A stretch of DNA of 54,941 nucleotides, taken from the NCBI GenBank assembly GCA_023300545.1, contig JALZVT010000018.1:1-54941 (forward strand), read 5' to 3'. Each line of letters begins with the position of its first letter. Within the stretch, counting starts at the first letter, position 1. The translations under genes and the position numbers were made by a program. This DNA comes from Pseudomonadales bacterium (GTDB lineage Bacteria; Pseudomonadota; Gammaproteobacteria; Pseudomonadales; Azotimanducaceae). Positions 36,029-44,051 of the stretch are shown here, in pieces. Below the pieces are notes generated by a model. The model ran no database searches. It was not told where the DNA came from and was given only the letters and a program-made list of their open reading frames with translations.

Positions 36029-37468
36029 GTGAAAAAACCGGTTTTGGGCATTGGCGTGGACTTTGGCACGACCAACTCGGCTGCTGCGGTATTTGATGGT
36101 ACAACGGTTAGGTTTGCGCAGTTAGAACAGCACAATGACATTATGCCGTCAGCGCTGTATCTGGATCGGGATTTGCAGCGCCTCACCGGACAGGCGGCGA
36201 TCGACCAGTACGTCAAAGACAACACAGGGCGAACGGTTGAGCTGATTCCTGAGGTGATTGGCGAGAGTACAGTGCTGGTTGGTGGCGCACCGGGTGGTGG
36301 TGGCGCGCCGCCCGAAACGCTGACCAACAAAGTGTATGGCCAGGCCACCAGCGACGGGGGTCTCCAGGGACGATTGTTTCGTGGTACCAAGCGCTTATTA
36401 GGCGACCCGAACGTTCGCCGGTTGATGGTGTTTGATCATCCGTTCCGACTGGTTGCCCTGGTGACCCCAATTCTTGTGCATGTCAATGAACAGGTTAAGA
36501 AGCTATCTGGTGCTGGGCCAGCGGCGCGGGCGACCATCGGCCATCCAGTGAACTTTGAAGGCCGTGACTCGCACAAGAACACACTCGCGCTAACGCGCTT
36601 GCAGGAGTCGTACCGGTACGCGGGTTTTAAAGAGCAGGCGCTGTATCCGGAACCCACCGCTGCTGCGGTGAGCTATCTGTCGAAACACCCGGATGCCGAG
36701 TTTGAATATCTACTCACACTCGATTTTGGTGGAGGCACTCTCGATTTTTGTGTTTTGCAGCGCGAAAGAACGAGTTTTAAGGTGGTCACAACGCACGGCA
36801 TTCCGTTGGGTGGCGATCATCTTGATCAGAGTCTGTTTCGAGAGCTGATATTTCCGCTGCTAGGCAAGGGGGAGCGCTACCGACGGCAGGGTTTTGATCG
36901 CGACATAGAAACCGCGTTTCCGTTCGAAGATTATGAAGATCTGATTATCAACTGGGCAGTGAGTTATTCGCTCAACCAGAATAAGTACACCACACCGGTT
37001 ATGGAGTGCCTCGACACGGCTACCGGCGAAACGCGCATAAAATTTCGGCGCTTACGGGAACTGATTAAGCAAAATCTGAGCTACACCGTGTTCCAGATTT
37101 TGAAAGACTTTAAGGCTGAGCTTTCCTCCAACGAGGTAGCGACGCTTGATATCCCGGAGTTGGATATTGAGGTGAGCATGACACGCTCAGAATTTGAGGT
37201 GCTGATTCAGGATCAGTTGAATGAAGTGGAACAGGCGGTAGACGATACGCTGGCCAAGGCAGGGTTAACCGCTGAACAGATTCAAATTGTGTTGGGTACA
37301 GGGGGGTCGTCACTGATTCCGGCGGTACGACGCATTCTTACCGATCGATTTGGTGCCAAAGTGCGCGACCATGACCCTTTTAGCAGTGTGGCTGCGGGTC
37401 TGGCGATTGCGGATTATCGATTGCAGATGGGCGAGATGGGCGAGATGGGCGAGATGGGCGAGCTATAA
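36029..37468 (+). CDS. Hsp70 family protein, YegD type
   Basis: A 479-residue actin-like ATPase related to E. coli YegD. It has the phosphate-1 loop GIGVDFGTTNSAAAV, the phosphate-2 motif LLTLDFGGGTLDFCVL, ATIGHPVNFEGR and the adenosine motif LGTGGSSLIPAVRR. There is no substrate-binding lid domain, so it is not a classical chaperone. An insertion GGAPGGGGAPPET lies near residue 86. The GTG at 36029 starts the conserved KKPVLGIGVDFG; the ATG at 36018 is out of frame. The C-terminus ends in four MGE repeats from a 9-base tandem repeat. Stand-alone gene. Confidence 0.9.
   Translation: MKKPVLGIGVDFGTTNSAAAVFDGTTVRFAQLEQHNDIMPSALYLDRDLQRLTGQAAIDQYVKDNTGRTVELIPEVIGESTVLVGGAPGGGGAPPETLTNKVYGQATSDGGLQGRLFRGTKRLLGDPNVRRLMVFDHPFRLVALVTPILVHVNEQVKKLSGAGPAARATIGHPVNFEGRDSHKNTLALTRLQESYRYAGFKEQALYPEPTAAAVSYLSKHPDAEFEYLLTLDFGGGTLDFCVLQRERTSFKVVTTHGIPLGGDHLDQSLFRELIFPLLGKGERYRRQGFDRDIETAFPFEDYEDLIINWAVSYSLNQNKYTTPVMECLDTATGETRIKFRRLRELIKQNLSYTVFQILKDFKAELSSNEVATLDIPELDIEVSMTRSEFEVLIQDQLNEVEQAVDDTLAKAGLTAEQIQIVLGTGGSSLIPAVRRILTDRFGAKVRDHDPFSSVAAGLAIADYRLQMGEMGEMGEMGEL
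37427..37462 (+). repeat. Four perfect 9-base tandem repeats at the 3' end of the Hsp70-like gene
   Basis: Four copies of ATGGGCGAG end just before the Leu codon and stop, giving a C-terminal Met-Gly-Glu repeat. Unit length is in frame, so copy changes would alter only the tail. Confidence 0.95.
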
Positions 37469-37473
37469 CTCGA

Positions 37474-37503
37474 GGCAGTCATCGGGCTTATGCCGATGAC
37501 TGC
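37474..37503. terminator. Bidirectional hairpin between Hsp70-like gene and selenoprotein gene
   Basis: An 11-bp stem (GCAGTCATCGG at 37474-37484, CCGATGACTGC at 37493-37503) with an 8-base loop lies between two convergent genes. Neither side has a T tract, so it may act as a weak terminator or mRNA 3' end protector for both. Confidence 0.55.
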
Positions 37504-37514
37504 TCGTGAATTGC

Positions 37515-38654
37515 CTAGGTTTGAAAGTCCAGCGGTCGGTAATAATCAATACCTTCGCTTTCATATCGACCCCGCATCTTCATGAATGACGCGCCGGCGG
37601 AACCTTCGTCGGTCAGCGTGAGATCTTGCCTGATGAAGTTCACGCTTTCTGGGTTCAGCTTTCTAGCCATGGCCCAGTTGTGATCTGCCTTATCAGCTTC
37701 GCCATGCTCGCGAAACAGATTACCAAGTCGAAACGCCGCATCGGCTTTTAACTGATCGAAACTGTGAACACGAATATTGCTAGCGACGGTTGTTGGCGCT
37801 TGCACGTGTTTACTGGCTGCACCGTTTGCGACCCAGTCTTTTAACGCCGGTGTGTACACATCATTGCCAAACTCGATGCTCTGATCGCCATTGCTAATGG
37901 TGTGAATCTTCGAGTAAGAGCCTTCGTCGACGCGCACGATTCTGCCTTCTTCGTCGATCCAGGCGGAAGAGGGCACGTTCACAAAGTTGAAGGCGCTGCT
38001 GATGATGTGGTCAACATCAACCACCTGGGTGTAGGTTGGATTGGCGGCATCGAATATCGGACCAGCGACGGCTTCGCCGCCGACGTCTTCCGCTGCACAG
38101 ATGATGACAAAATTTGGATCGTTGATTTCTTCAAGTACTTGTTGCCACACGGGCACATCAAGGAAGCATCCTCACCACGACGACCAAGTAACAATGAGTG
38201 CCTTTTTGCCTTTCAGGTCCGCCATTCTCACGACGTTGCCTTGTCGGTCGGTGACTTCAAAGTCGGGAGCCATAGCGTTGACCATGGTGCTTTCGCGCTT
38301 TGTGGGCATCTCAGCAAAACTCCAGACCCGGGCTTGCGTATCGGCTACCCAGGGCTGCTCAAGCAGGTCGGCAAAGGCTGTTAAGTTGAACCATTCACGG
38401 CCATCGGCTTCAACCAGCATATTAGCGGCCAGCGGGATGCACAGATCGTTGTAACAGGCACCCTCGGGCTTCAGCTCGAAACCGTTGATGGCCGGCAGGT
38501 CATCAGGACGAACGAGTAGGCTGCCACTGGTACCGGTTTCGGCCAGGACGATCTTCTTGCCCTGGTAGAGCACGGTAGTGCTGCCTTCGGGATGTACAGG
38601 GGTGGTTTTGAATGGATTCCTGAGCTCAGGGTTTGCCATCATCGCTTTTGCCAT
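37515..38654 (-). CDS. Thioredoxin-fold redoxin, predicted selenoprotein with in-frame TGA
   Basis: Two apparent proteins (160 residues, then 213) are one continuous frame separated by a single TGA at 38172-38174 and five codons. Reading TGA as selenocysteine gives 379 residues. Residues around 128-200 are an AhpC/TSA-thioredoxin domain: APDFEVTDRQGNVVRMADLKG, ALIVTWSSW-U161-GCFLDVPVWQQVL, NPTYTQVVDVDH, NFVNVPSSAWIDEEGR. U161 takes the place of the first redox Cys after the Trp, with Cys at +2, a U-x-C motif. The N-terminal part (1-125) is a separate domain with CYNDLC. ATG at 38654 follows AAGGA. The C-terminal 100 residues look like a helical tail. It probably reduces disulfides or peroxides in the cytoplasm; substrate unknown. 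The alternative is a nonsense-mutated pseudogene. Confidence 0.85.
38129..38174 (-). promoter_or_regulatory. Predicted bacterial SECIS element
   Basis: After the TGA (38174-38172) the coding strand can fold: CTTC (38166-38163) with GAAG (38132-38129), CTTG (38162-38159) with CAAG (38041-type segment 38141-38138), TGCC (38155-38152) with GGCA (38146-38143), and apical loop CGTGT (38151-38147). The distance from the UGA to the loop is 20 nt, the loop has G at position 2, and the upper stem has 4 bp. These meet the known bacterial SECIS rules (upper stem of at least 3 bp, G in the first two loop bases, 16-37 nt spacing), as I recall them. It would recruit SelB with Sec-tRNA. Confidence 0.72.
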
Positions 38655-38782
38655 GTTGCAGTCCTTTGTTTGGGTCGGTTTATCCTAGTCGATACAGGGC
38701 TTGTTTAGAACAGATATGGTTCCGATGCTGCCTCTCAAAGGATACAGTTACACATTGATTAGCGCGTTTAGGTGAATTTCGA

Positions 38783-39328
38783 GTGTCTATTGATTACGGC
38801 CCCTTGGCCGGTTTTGTTGGTGTATGGACCGGCGACCATGGGGTTGATGTGTCCCCCGAGCCCGATGAAGACGAGCGCAGCACCTATTATGAGCGGTTGG
38901 AATTTGAACCGGCTGGTGACGTCGACAACGCAGACGCGCAAGAGCTTGTGATGGTGCGCTACAACCAGGTTGTGAAGCGCAAGCGCAACGACGAAGTGTT
39001 TCATAACGAAGCCGGATTTCTCATATGGGACGCAGAGCAGGCGTTGATCATGCAATCGCTCGCGATACCTCGTGGGCTTGCGTTGGTTGCTGGGGGTACG
39101 TCCTCGGTGGCCGAAGGAGTGATCACCATTGCAGTTGAAGCTGCTGTTGATCACGCCCAATGGCCGATCAGTCAGGCACCGTTCTTGAGCGACAAGGCTC
39201 GTACACTGAGCTTTCTGCGTAGGTATCAACTGGACGGCGACACCCTCACCTACGATCAGACGGTAAACCTCGAAATCTACGGTCGCCACATGGCGCACAC
39301 CGATACAAACGTTCTAACGCGCTCCTAG
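38783..39328 (+). CDS. Nitrobindin-like (FABP-like) beta-barrel protein
   Basis: A 181-residue protein of the lipocalin/FABP-like barrel group that includes nitrobindins, small heme proteins. It has LAGFVGVWTGDHGVD at the N-terminus (the GxWxG-type start of the barrel), then alternating strands such as YYERLEFEPAGD, NEAGFLIWDAEQALIM and a C-terminal LSFLRRYQLDGDTLTYDQTVNLEI. The usual C-terminal heme His of nitrobindins cannot be placed with certainty (HMAHTD is a candidate). Start is GTG at 38783, with no strong ribosome site. It precedes the MATE gene by 16 bases on the same strand. Confidence 0.65.
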   Translation: MSIDYGPLAGFVGVWTGDHGVDVSPEPDEDERSTYYERLEFEPAGDVDNADAQELVMVRYNQVVKRKRNDEVFHNEAGFLIWDAEQALIMQSLAIPRGLALVAGGTSSVAEGVITIAVEAAVDHAQWPISQAPFLSDKARTLSFLRRYQLDGDTLTYDQTVNLEIYGRHMAHTDTNVLTRS

Positions 39329-39344
39329 ACCGCCTCTGGACGAG

Positions 39345-40694
39345 ATGGAAGATCGCACTCAGCAGTTACTCAGATCACCGCCTGGTCTGTTGTTGCTGAA
39401 AATGGCTACCCCGAATGCTGTTGCATTCGTCGTCCAGTCGGCGGTTAGCATGGCTGAGGTTTGGTTTATCGGCCTGCTGGGTACCAAGGCGCTTGCCAGT
39501 ATTGCACTGGCATTTCCATTGCTTATGTTGATTCAAACAATGTCGGGGGGCGCTGCGGGTGGCGCGGTGACTTCTTCGATCGCTCGGTCACTGGGCGCTG
39601 GTGACAGAGCTAGGGCTGCGCAGTTGATCTGGCATGCGTTGGCTATTGCAGTACTAGGTGCTGCCGCGTTTTTACTGGTATTTGTGTTTTTTGGACAAGA
39701 TCTGCTGGCCTTCCTTGGTGGTCGTGGCGACGTTCTTGAACAGGCAGTAAGTTACTGCATGGTGCTTTTTGTTGGCGGCCTGTTCATCTGGCTGATGGGC
39801 GTTGTGAGTGCCATCTTTCGAGGTATGGGCGATATGAAATTGCCGGCCATGTTGATGATTGCCAGTGCATTTATTCAGGTGCCGTTGTCTGGGGTGCTGG
39901 TGCTTGGGCTATTTGGTGTGCCGGCGATGGGGATTGTAGGAGCGGCCATTTCTGCGGTGGTCACTGGTTTACTGATCAGTACGCTCATGCTGATTGTTCT
40001 GGCCAGGCCTGGACGCGTGATTCAACTCAACGTTCACGCGATCCGATTTTCCAGGGCATTGTTTCGCGACATTTTGAAAGTGGCGCTGCCGGCTTCTTTG
40101 TCGCCACTGCTAACGATTACGATCATTCTTAGTTTGACGGCGATGGTTGCGACCTTTGGTGAAGCTGCGCTTGCGGGCTATGGCATCGGCTCTCGTATCG
40201 AGTTTCTGCTGATTCCCTTGGTGTTTGGTATTGGCGCCGCGATGACCTCGCTGGTGGGGGTGAGCATTGGCGCGGGGGATATTGCGCGCGCAGAGCGTGT
40301 TGGTTGGATCGGGAGTGCATTTGCGGCAGGGTTGGCGGGGACAGTCGGGGTGGTTCTCGCATTGTTTCCAGAAGCCTGGATATATGCGTTCACAACAGAT
40401 AAGGCAACGTTCGAGGTGGCTCGCGACTACATTCGCATCGTCGGGCCCTTCTTTGGTTTTCAGGGGCTAGGGCTGTCGCTGTATTTTGCCAGTCAGGGTG
40501 CCGGCACAGTGACCTGGCCAATTATTGCGACGATTGTGCGGGTCATCATTGCTGTGGCTGGCGGATGGGCGCTAGCGTTTTGGTTCGACCTTGGTGTTCA
40601 AGGGGTGTTCATGGCAGCGGCAGCAGCGATGACAACCTTTGGTGTTATGATTGCTATTTCATTGAAGTTGGGCGCGTGGCGGGGTCGGGTATGA
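39345..40694 (+). CDS. MATE family efflux transporter (second copy)
   Basis: A 449-residue integral membrane protein with 12 hydrophobic segments. Family stretches are LLLLKMATPNAVAFVVQSAVSMAEVWFIGLLGT, GAVTSSIARSLGAGDRARAAQ, SAIFRGMGDMKLPAML and, in the second half, GYGIGSRIEFLLIPLVFGIGAAMTSLVG. This is a drug or metabolite/cation antiporter of the inner membrane. It ends 6 bases before the stop of the convergent Nudix gene. The gene is 16 bases after the nitrobindin-like gene and probably shares its transcript. Substrate unknown. Confidence 0.92.
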   Translation: MEDRTQQLLRSPPGLLLLKMATPNAVAFVVQSAVSMAEVWFIGLLGTKALASIALAFPLLMLIQTMSGGAAGGAVTSSIARSLGAGDRARAAQLIWHALAIAVLGAAAFLLVFVFFGQDLLAFLGGRGDVLEQAVSYCMVLFVGGLFIWLMGVVSAIFRGMGDMKLPAMLMIASAFIQVPLSGVLVLGLFGVPAMGIVGAAISAVVTGLLISTLMLIVLARPGRVIQLNVHAIRFSRALFRDILKVALPASLSPLLTITIILSLTAMVATFGEAALAGYGIGSRIEFLLIPLVFGIGAAMTSLVGVSIGAGDIARAERVGWIGSAFAAGLAGTVGVVLALFPEAWIYAFTTDKATFEVARDYIRIVGPFFGFQGLGLSLYFASQGAGTVTWPIIATIVRVIIAVAGGWALAFWFDLGVQGVFMAAAAAMTTFGVMIAISLKLGAWRGRV

Positions 40695-40700
40695 CGCAGA

Positions 40701-41336
40701 CTACCGCTCAGCCGGCGGCCGCCAGCTTTCGTCAATGATGCTGAAAAAGGACTTGGCCATGCGATAGGTGAGCCCCCACACAAAATGCCCGCGGGGTAAT
40801 CGATAGCCATTGAACAGGGTCGGTGTGTCGCCCATCGGGTAGGTTTCGGTGTCGTGCCAGTGATTTGCCATCAGGTCTTTCAGTGGTGCCCAGACGACCT
40901 CGGCCACCTCATAGTTTGGTGTGGAATCGGGTACGGCAGGCAAGGCAAAAACGTGGGGCTCAATGATCATATTCAAGCGTGGGCCACGCGGTGCTGCAAA
41001 CTGCTGATCAACAGGACCGAGGTAGTCGGCCCGGGACAGATCAACACTGATCTCTTCCATGGTCTCGCGCATCGCAGCGGCCTTCAGATTGTCGTCGCCG
41101 GGGTCGAGGTGCCCACCGGGAAAGGCCATCTGTGCAGACCAGGGGTCGCTGTCGCGGGTGGCCCGCTCAATGAAACCCACCTGGATATCTGTACTGTCGG
41201 AGTGGTCAGCGCACAGAATGATGGCCACCGCGGCCTGGCGGGTGTCCGAACCGGCTTCGCTGGTGTGCTGGGTGTGTTGGGACAGGGCGTTAGATATTTG
41301 CGCGATCGAAATCAACCAAGAGCATCCGTTGGGCAT
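40701..41336 (-). CDS. Nudix hydrolase, CoA pyrophosphatase type
   Basis: A 211-residue enzyme with a complete Nudix box, GGHLDPGDDNLKAAAMRETMEEISVDL, in which the E residues of RETMEEIS bind Mg. Upstream AQMAFPGGH and downstream LGPVDQQFAAPRGPRLNMIIEPHVF fit the NUDT7/YeaB (CoA pyrophosphatase) group that cleaves CoA derivatives to 4'-phosphopantetheine. The start is ATG at 41336 with no clear ribosome site. It is divergent from the thioesterase gene across 38 bases. Confidence 0.9.
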   Translation of the reverse strand: MPNGCSWLISIAQISNALSQHTQHTSEAGSDTRQAAVAIILCADHSDSTDIQVGFIERATRDSDPWSAQMAFPGGHLDPGDDNLKAAAMRETMEEISVDLSRADYLGPVDQQFAAPRGPRLNMIIEPHVFALPAVPDSTPNYEVAEVVWAPLKDLMANHWHDTETYPMGDTPTLFNGYRLPRGHFVWGLTYRMAKSFFSIIDESWRPPAER

Positions 41337-41374
41337 GGTGGGGAGTACAATACCACCTGTTAAACCGCTAACCG

Positions 41375-41815
41375 ATGACTGTTGAGCGCAAAGTGACCGA
41401 TATACCCCCCGAACACCTGGCTGATTTAGCGTCAGCCGCGAACCAATGCTTTGTTTGTGGCCCCGGCAACAGCGCTGGCCTGCAAGTGCAGTTTCGTATG
41501 GACGGTGACGTCTGCCGTGGCGAATTCACCGCGGCACCCCGGCATATGGGCTACGACAACGTGGTGCATGGAGGCTTACTGTTTTCGCTGCTCGATGACG
41601 TGATGGCCAATTGGCTCTACTTGCAAGGCGAACGTTGCTTCACAGCGCGGGCTGAGGTGCGCTACCGTGACAAGCTGCCGGTCGGTGTACCCGTCAGACT
41701 CGAAGGCCGATTAGTGAAGCGTCGTGGACGGCTCGCTGAGCTTCAGGGGCAGGTGATACGCGTTGATAACGATGGGGTGGTCGTAGAGGCCACCGGCAAA
41801 TTTATGGTTGGCTGA
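41375..41815 (+). CDS. PaaI-family hotdog thioesterase
   Basis: A 146-residue hotdog-fold protein that probably hydrolyses acyl-CoA thioesters. The family pattern is QCFVCGPGNSAGL, FTAAPRHMGYDNVVHGGLLFSLLDDVMAN (with the active HGG and Asp) and FTARAEVRYRDKLPVGVPVRLEGRLVKRRGRLAELQGQV broken into strands. Start ATG 41375. Next gene MAPEG is 71 bases downstream. It is a housekeeping enzyme, with the exact acyl group unknown. Confidence 0.88.
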   Translation: MTVERKVTDIPPEHLADLASAANQCFVCGPGNSAGLQVQFRMDGDVCRGEFTAAPRHMGYDNVVHGGLLFSLLDDVMANWLYLQGERCFTARAEVRYRDKLPVGVPVRLEGRLVKRRGRLAELQGQVIRVDNDGVVVEATGKFMVG

Positions 41816-41886
41816 GCCTCGCTTCAACTTCGCAACAAGATCCACACTGGAACTCAAACTACATTTACTGAAACGGAGAACTGCAT

Positions 41887-42270
41887 ATGGCCTTGGTCAC
41901 CGCTGTCGTCATGTTGGCGCTAATTGAATATTTTATTTTTTCCCTGCAAGTAGGCACCGCGCGTGGTCGATTTGGTGTGAGCGCGCCGGCGACCACCGGC
42001 AACGCAGAGTTTGAGCGCTACTACCGAGCCGCGGCCAATACCGGTGAACAACTGCTCATGTTCATTCCCGGCATGTATGCGTTTGGTTATTACGTGCATC
42101 CCACTGGCGCAGCTATTGCCGGTCTGGTGTTTATCGCAGCACGCGCACTCTACTTTCGCACCTATGTGACTGATGCCGAGAAGCGCGGTCCCGGCATGAT
42201 GGGCAGCGTTCTGGCGAACGCCGTGCTTGTTCTTGGCGGTTTAGGTGGCGCGTTGATGGCGGCGTTCTGA
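41887..42270 (+). CDS. MAPEG family membrane protein
   Basis: A 127-residue, four-helix membrane protein of the MAPEG family (microsomal glutathione transferase-like). It has VMLALIEYFIFSLQVGTARGRFGVSAPATTGNAEFERYYRAAANTGEQLLMFIPGMY in two pieces, the conserved NTGEQ and FIPGMYAF, and the helix IFIAARALYF. It may conjugate glutathione or reduce lipid peroxides. GGAG stands about 8 bases before the ATG. It is convergent with the epoxide hydrolase gene at 42300. Confidence 0.88.
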   Translation: MALVTAVVMLALIEYFIFSLQVGTARGRFGVSAPATTGNAEFERYYRAAANTGEQLLMFIPGMYAFGYYVHPTGAAIAGLVFIAARALYFRTYVTDAEKRGPGMMGSVLANAVLVLGGLGGALMAAF

Positions 42271-42299
42271 GCCGTATACTCTTTTGGACCTGGCGAGCG

Positions 42300-43244
42300 C
42301 TAGGCCTTGCGAGCGATCCAGTCGAGCATTAGCTCGGTGGTTTGCTCCGGGCGCTCCTGCATAATCCAATGTCCGCAGTCGAGCTCCGCAGTTTCAAGAT
42401 CAGCGACCACGTCGCCAAGTTCAGGATTTTGCGGCACGATGTCATAGGTGGCATGAATCATCAGCACAGGTATCGTGACCTTGTCGCGAACCTCGTCAGA
42501 TACCTCACCCAGAATCCCCCAGTTGCGGTCAAAGTTGCGGTACCAGCAAATTGGGTATTCGAAGCCACTGGTTTCGAAGCCTTGCACAAACACAGCCAGT
42601 TCCTCTTCTGACATGCAGAGTTTGCCGGGCGCGCCATCGTGGGTTGCTGTGTGAATGAGTGGCATGCCGGTGCGAGTCGGCCCCGCCTTATCCAGCCATT
42701 GGTCGGTGCGATACATGTTGCGCAGTAGTCGCTCGGTGTTGGCTTCGAACGTGCGTGCGGCAACATTGGGATGCTTGTTGAAGTGGACAATGTAGAAGTC
42801 GTCGCCGAGCACTTCATCCCAGAATGCAACCCAAGGTTTGGGGCCCCGGGCGAGGTAAGGCACACTCAGATTGATGAGGCCGCTCATTCGTTCCGGGTAC
42901 AGCTGGGTCATACCCCAGGTCACAATGGCGCCCCAGTCGTGACCGGCAAACAGGGCTTTGTCATAGCCAAAGTGATCGAGCAGGCCCGCTAGATCGCCAC
43001 AGAGTGATGGCATGTCGTAATCAGTGACCTCGCTGGGTTGGCTGCTGTCGGCGTAGCCACGTTGATCGGGCGCAATGACATGAAAGCCGGCGTCGACCAA
43101 GGGCTGTACCTGATAGCGCCAGGAATAGGCAAGCTCTGGCCAGCCATGGCACAGTACGATGGGCTTGCCGGGTTTGCCGGCGCAATGCACCGACAGTTCA
43201 ACTCCGTTGGTGGTAATGCGGGTGGCTGGCGGGAATTCTGTCAT
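42300..43244 (-). CDS. Epoxide hydrolase-like alpha/beta hydrolase
   Basis: A 314-residue alpha/beta hydrolase close to soluble epoxide hydrolases. Oxyanion motif HGWPE (33-37), nucleophile D103 in AGHDWGAIV, lid with YPICWYRNFDRNWG (tyrosines that open the epoxide), acid Asp in IHATYDIVPQ and His in LDCGHWIMQERPEQ. These are the epoxide hydrolase signature residues. It would open an epoxide to a diol. No signal peptide. Convergent with the MAPEG gene and divergent from the DUF6498 gene over 33 bases. Confidence 0.92.
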   Translation of the reverse strand: MTEFPPATRITTNGVELSVHCAGKPGKPIVLCHGWPELAYSWRYQVQPLVDAGFHVIAPDQRGYADSSQPSEVTDYDMPSLCGDLAGLLDHFGYDKALFAGHDWGAIVTWGMTQLYPERMSGLINLSVPYLARGPKPWVAFWDEVLGDDFYIVHFNKHPNVAARTFEANTERLLRNMYRTDQWLDKAGPTRTGMPLIHTATHDGAPGKLCMSEEELAVFVQGFETSGFEYPICWYRNFDRNWGILGEVSDEVRDKVTIPVLMIHATYDIVPQNPELGDVVADLETAELDCGHWIMQERPEQTTELMLDWIARKA

Positions 43245-43277
43245 TATTGGGTGTCCTTTGATGCTGCCGCTATTGTG

Positions 43278-44051
43278 ATGACTACCAGCAACAATAATCC
43301 ACCTGAAATTAACGCTTTGGCGTCCACCTCGACCCCGTTTGGTGGTCTGAACTGGAGTGCTCCGGCCACCATCGCTCTATTGCTCGGCAATCTCTTGCCA
43401 ATCGTGGGTGTGCTGTTATGGGGTTGGGATGTTCGCTCTATCGTTACACTTTATTGGAGCGAGAACCTTATTTTAGGCGCGGTGGTTCTGGCCAAGCTGT
43501 TTCACCTTCGGCAGTTTCGTGCGCTGCCTAATATGCTGTTTTTTTTGGTTCACTACGGCGCGTTTTGTGGCGCGCATGGGCTATTTATCACGGAGTTTTT
43601 TGCTCCGGCCCCCATATCAGGGACAGTATCAGGGGGCATGCTTGAAGTCGGTGAGCGGTTTCCGCAGCTCGGTCCGCTGGGGTTGTTTGTTGAGCCGGTG
43701 CTGACTATTTTTGGTGACGCCAGCACGCTCTGGTGGTGGGCATTTTGCGCGTTGTCGCTGAGCCATGGTGTGTCTTTTCTGCTGAATTATCTGGGGCAGG
43801 GAGAATATCGGCAGGAGTCGGTCGGATCGCTCATGAGCTCGCCCTACAGTCGAATCTTTATCCTCCAGGTAACCGTTTTGCTGGGTGGTCTTGCCGTCAC
43901 TGCGTTGGGATCGACGGTGTATCTGGTGGTGGCGTTAGTGGCGGTGAAAATTTTTGTCGACCTGGTTATGCATAACCGCGAGCACAGACGCCCCGGACGG
44001 GCTTACAACTCGGTGGATGGGTCTTATTTAACAAAGGATGTGAACAGTTAA
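43278..44051 (+). CDS. DUF6498-like membrane protein
   Basis: A 257-residue membrane protein with about six hydrophobic segments. The pattern WSENLILGAVVLAKLFHL, FFLVHYGAFCGAHGLFITEFF with conserved histidines, and SHGVSFLLNYLGQGEY fits DUF6498, an uncharacterised family. The start ATG 43278 is chosen because upstream codons to 43038 lie antisense to the epoxide hydrolase gene and look unlike protein here. The last base overlaps the NnrU start in TAATG. Function unknown. Confidence 0.75.
   Translation: MTTSNNNPPEINALASTSTPFGGLNWSAPATIALLLGNLLPIVGVLLWGWDVRSIVTLYWSENLILGAVVLAKLFHLRQFRALPNMLFFLVHYGAFCGAHGLFITEFFAPAPISGTVSGGMLEVGERFPQLGPLGLFVEPVLTIFGDASTLWWWAFCALSLSHGVSFLLNYLGQGEYRQESVGSLMSSPYSRIFILQVTVLLGGLAVTALGSTVYLVVALVAVKIFVDLVMHNREHRRPGRAYNSVDGSYLTKDVNS

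Noticed and set aside
37515-38174. Two separate genes at 37515-38156 and 38172-38654
   Set aside because: They are in the same frame, separated by one TGA and five codons that complete a thioredoxin-like motif; the downstream piece has no start of its own other than an internal GTG.
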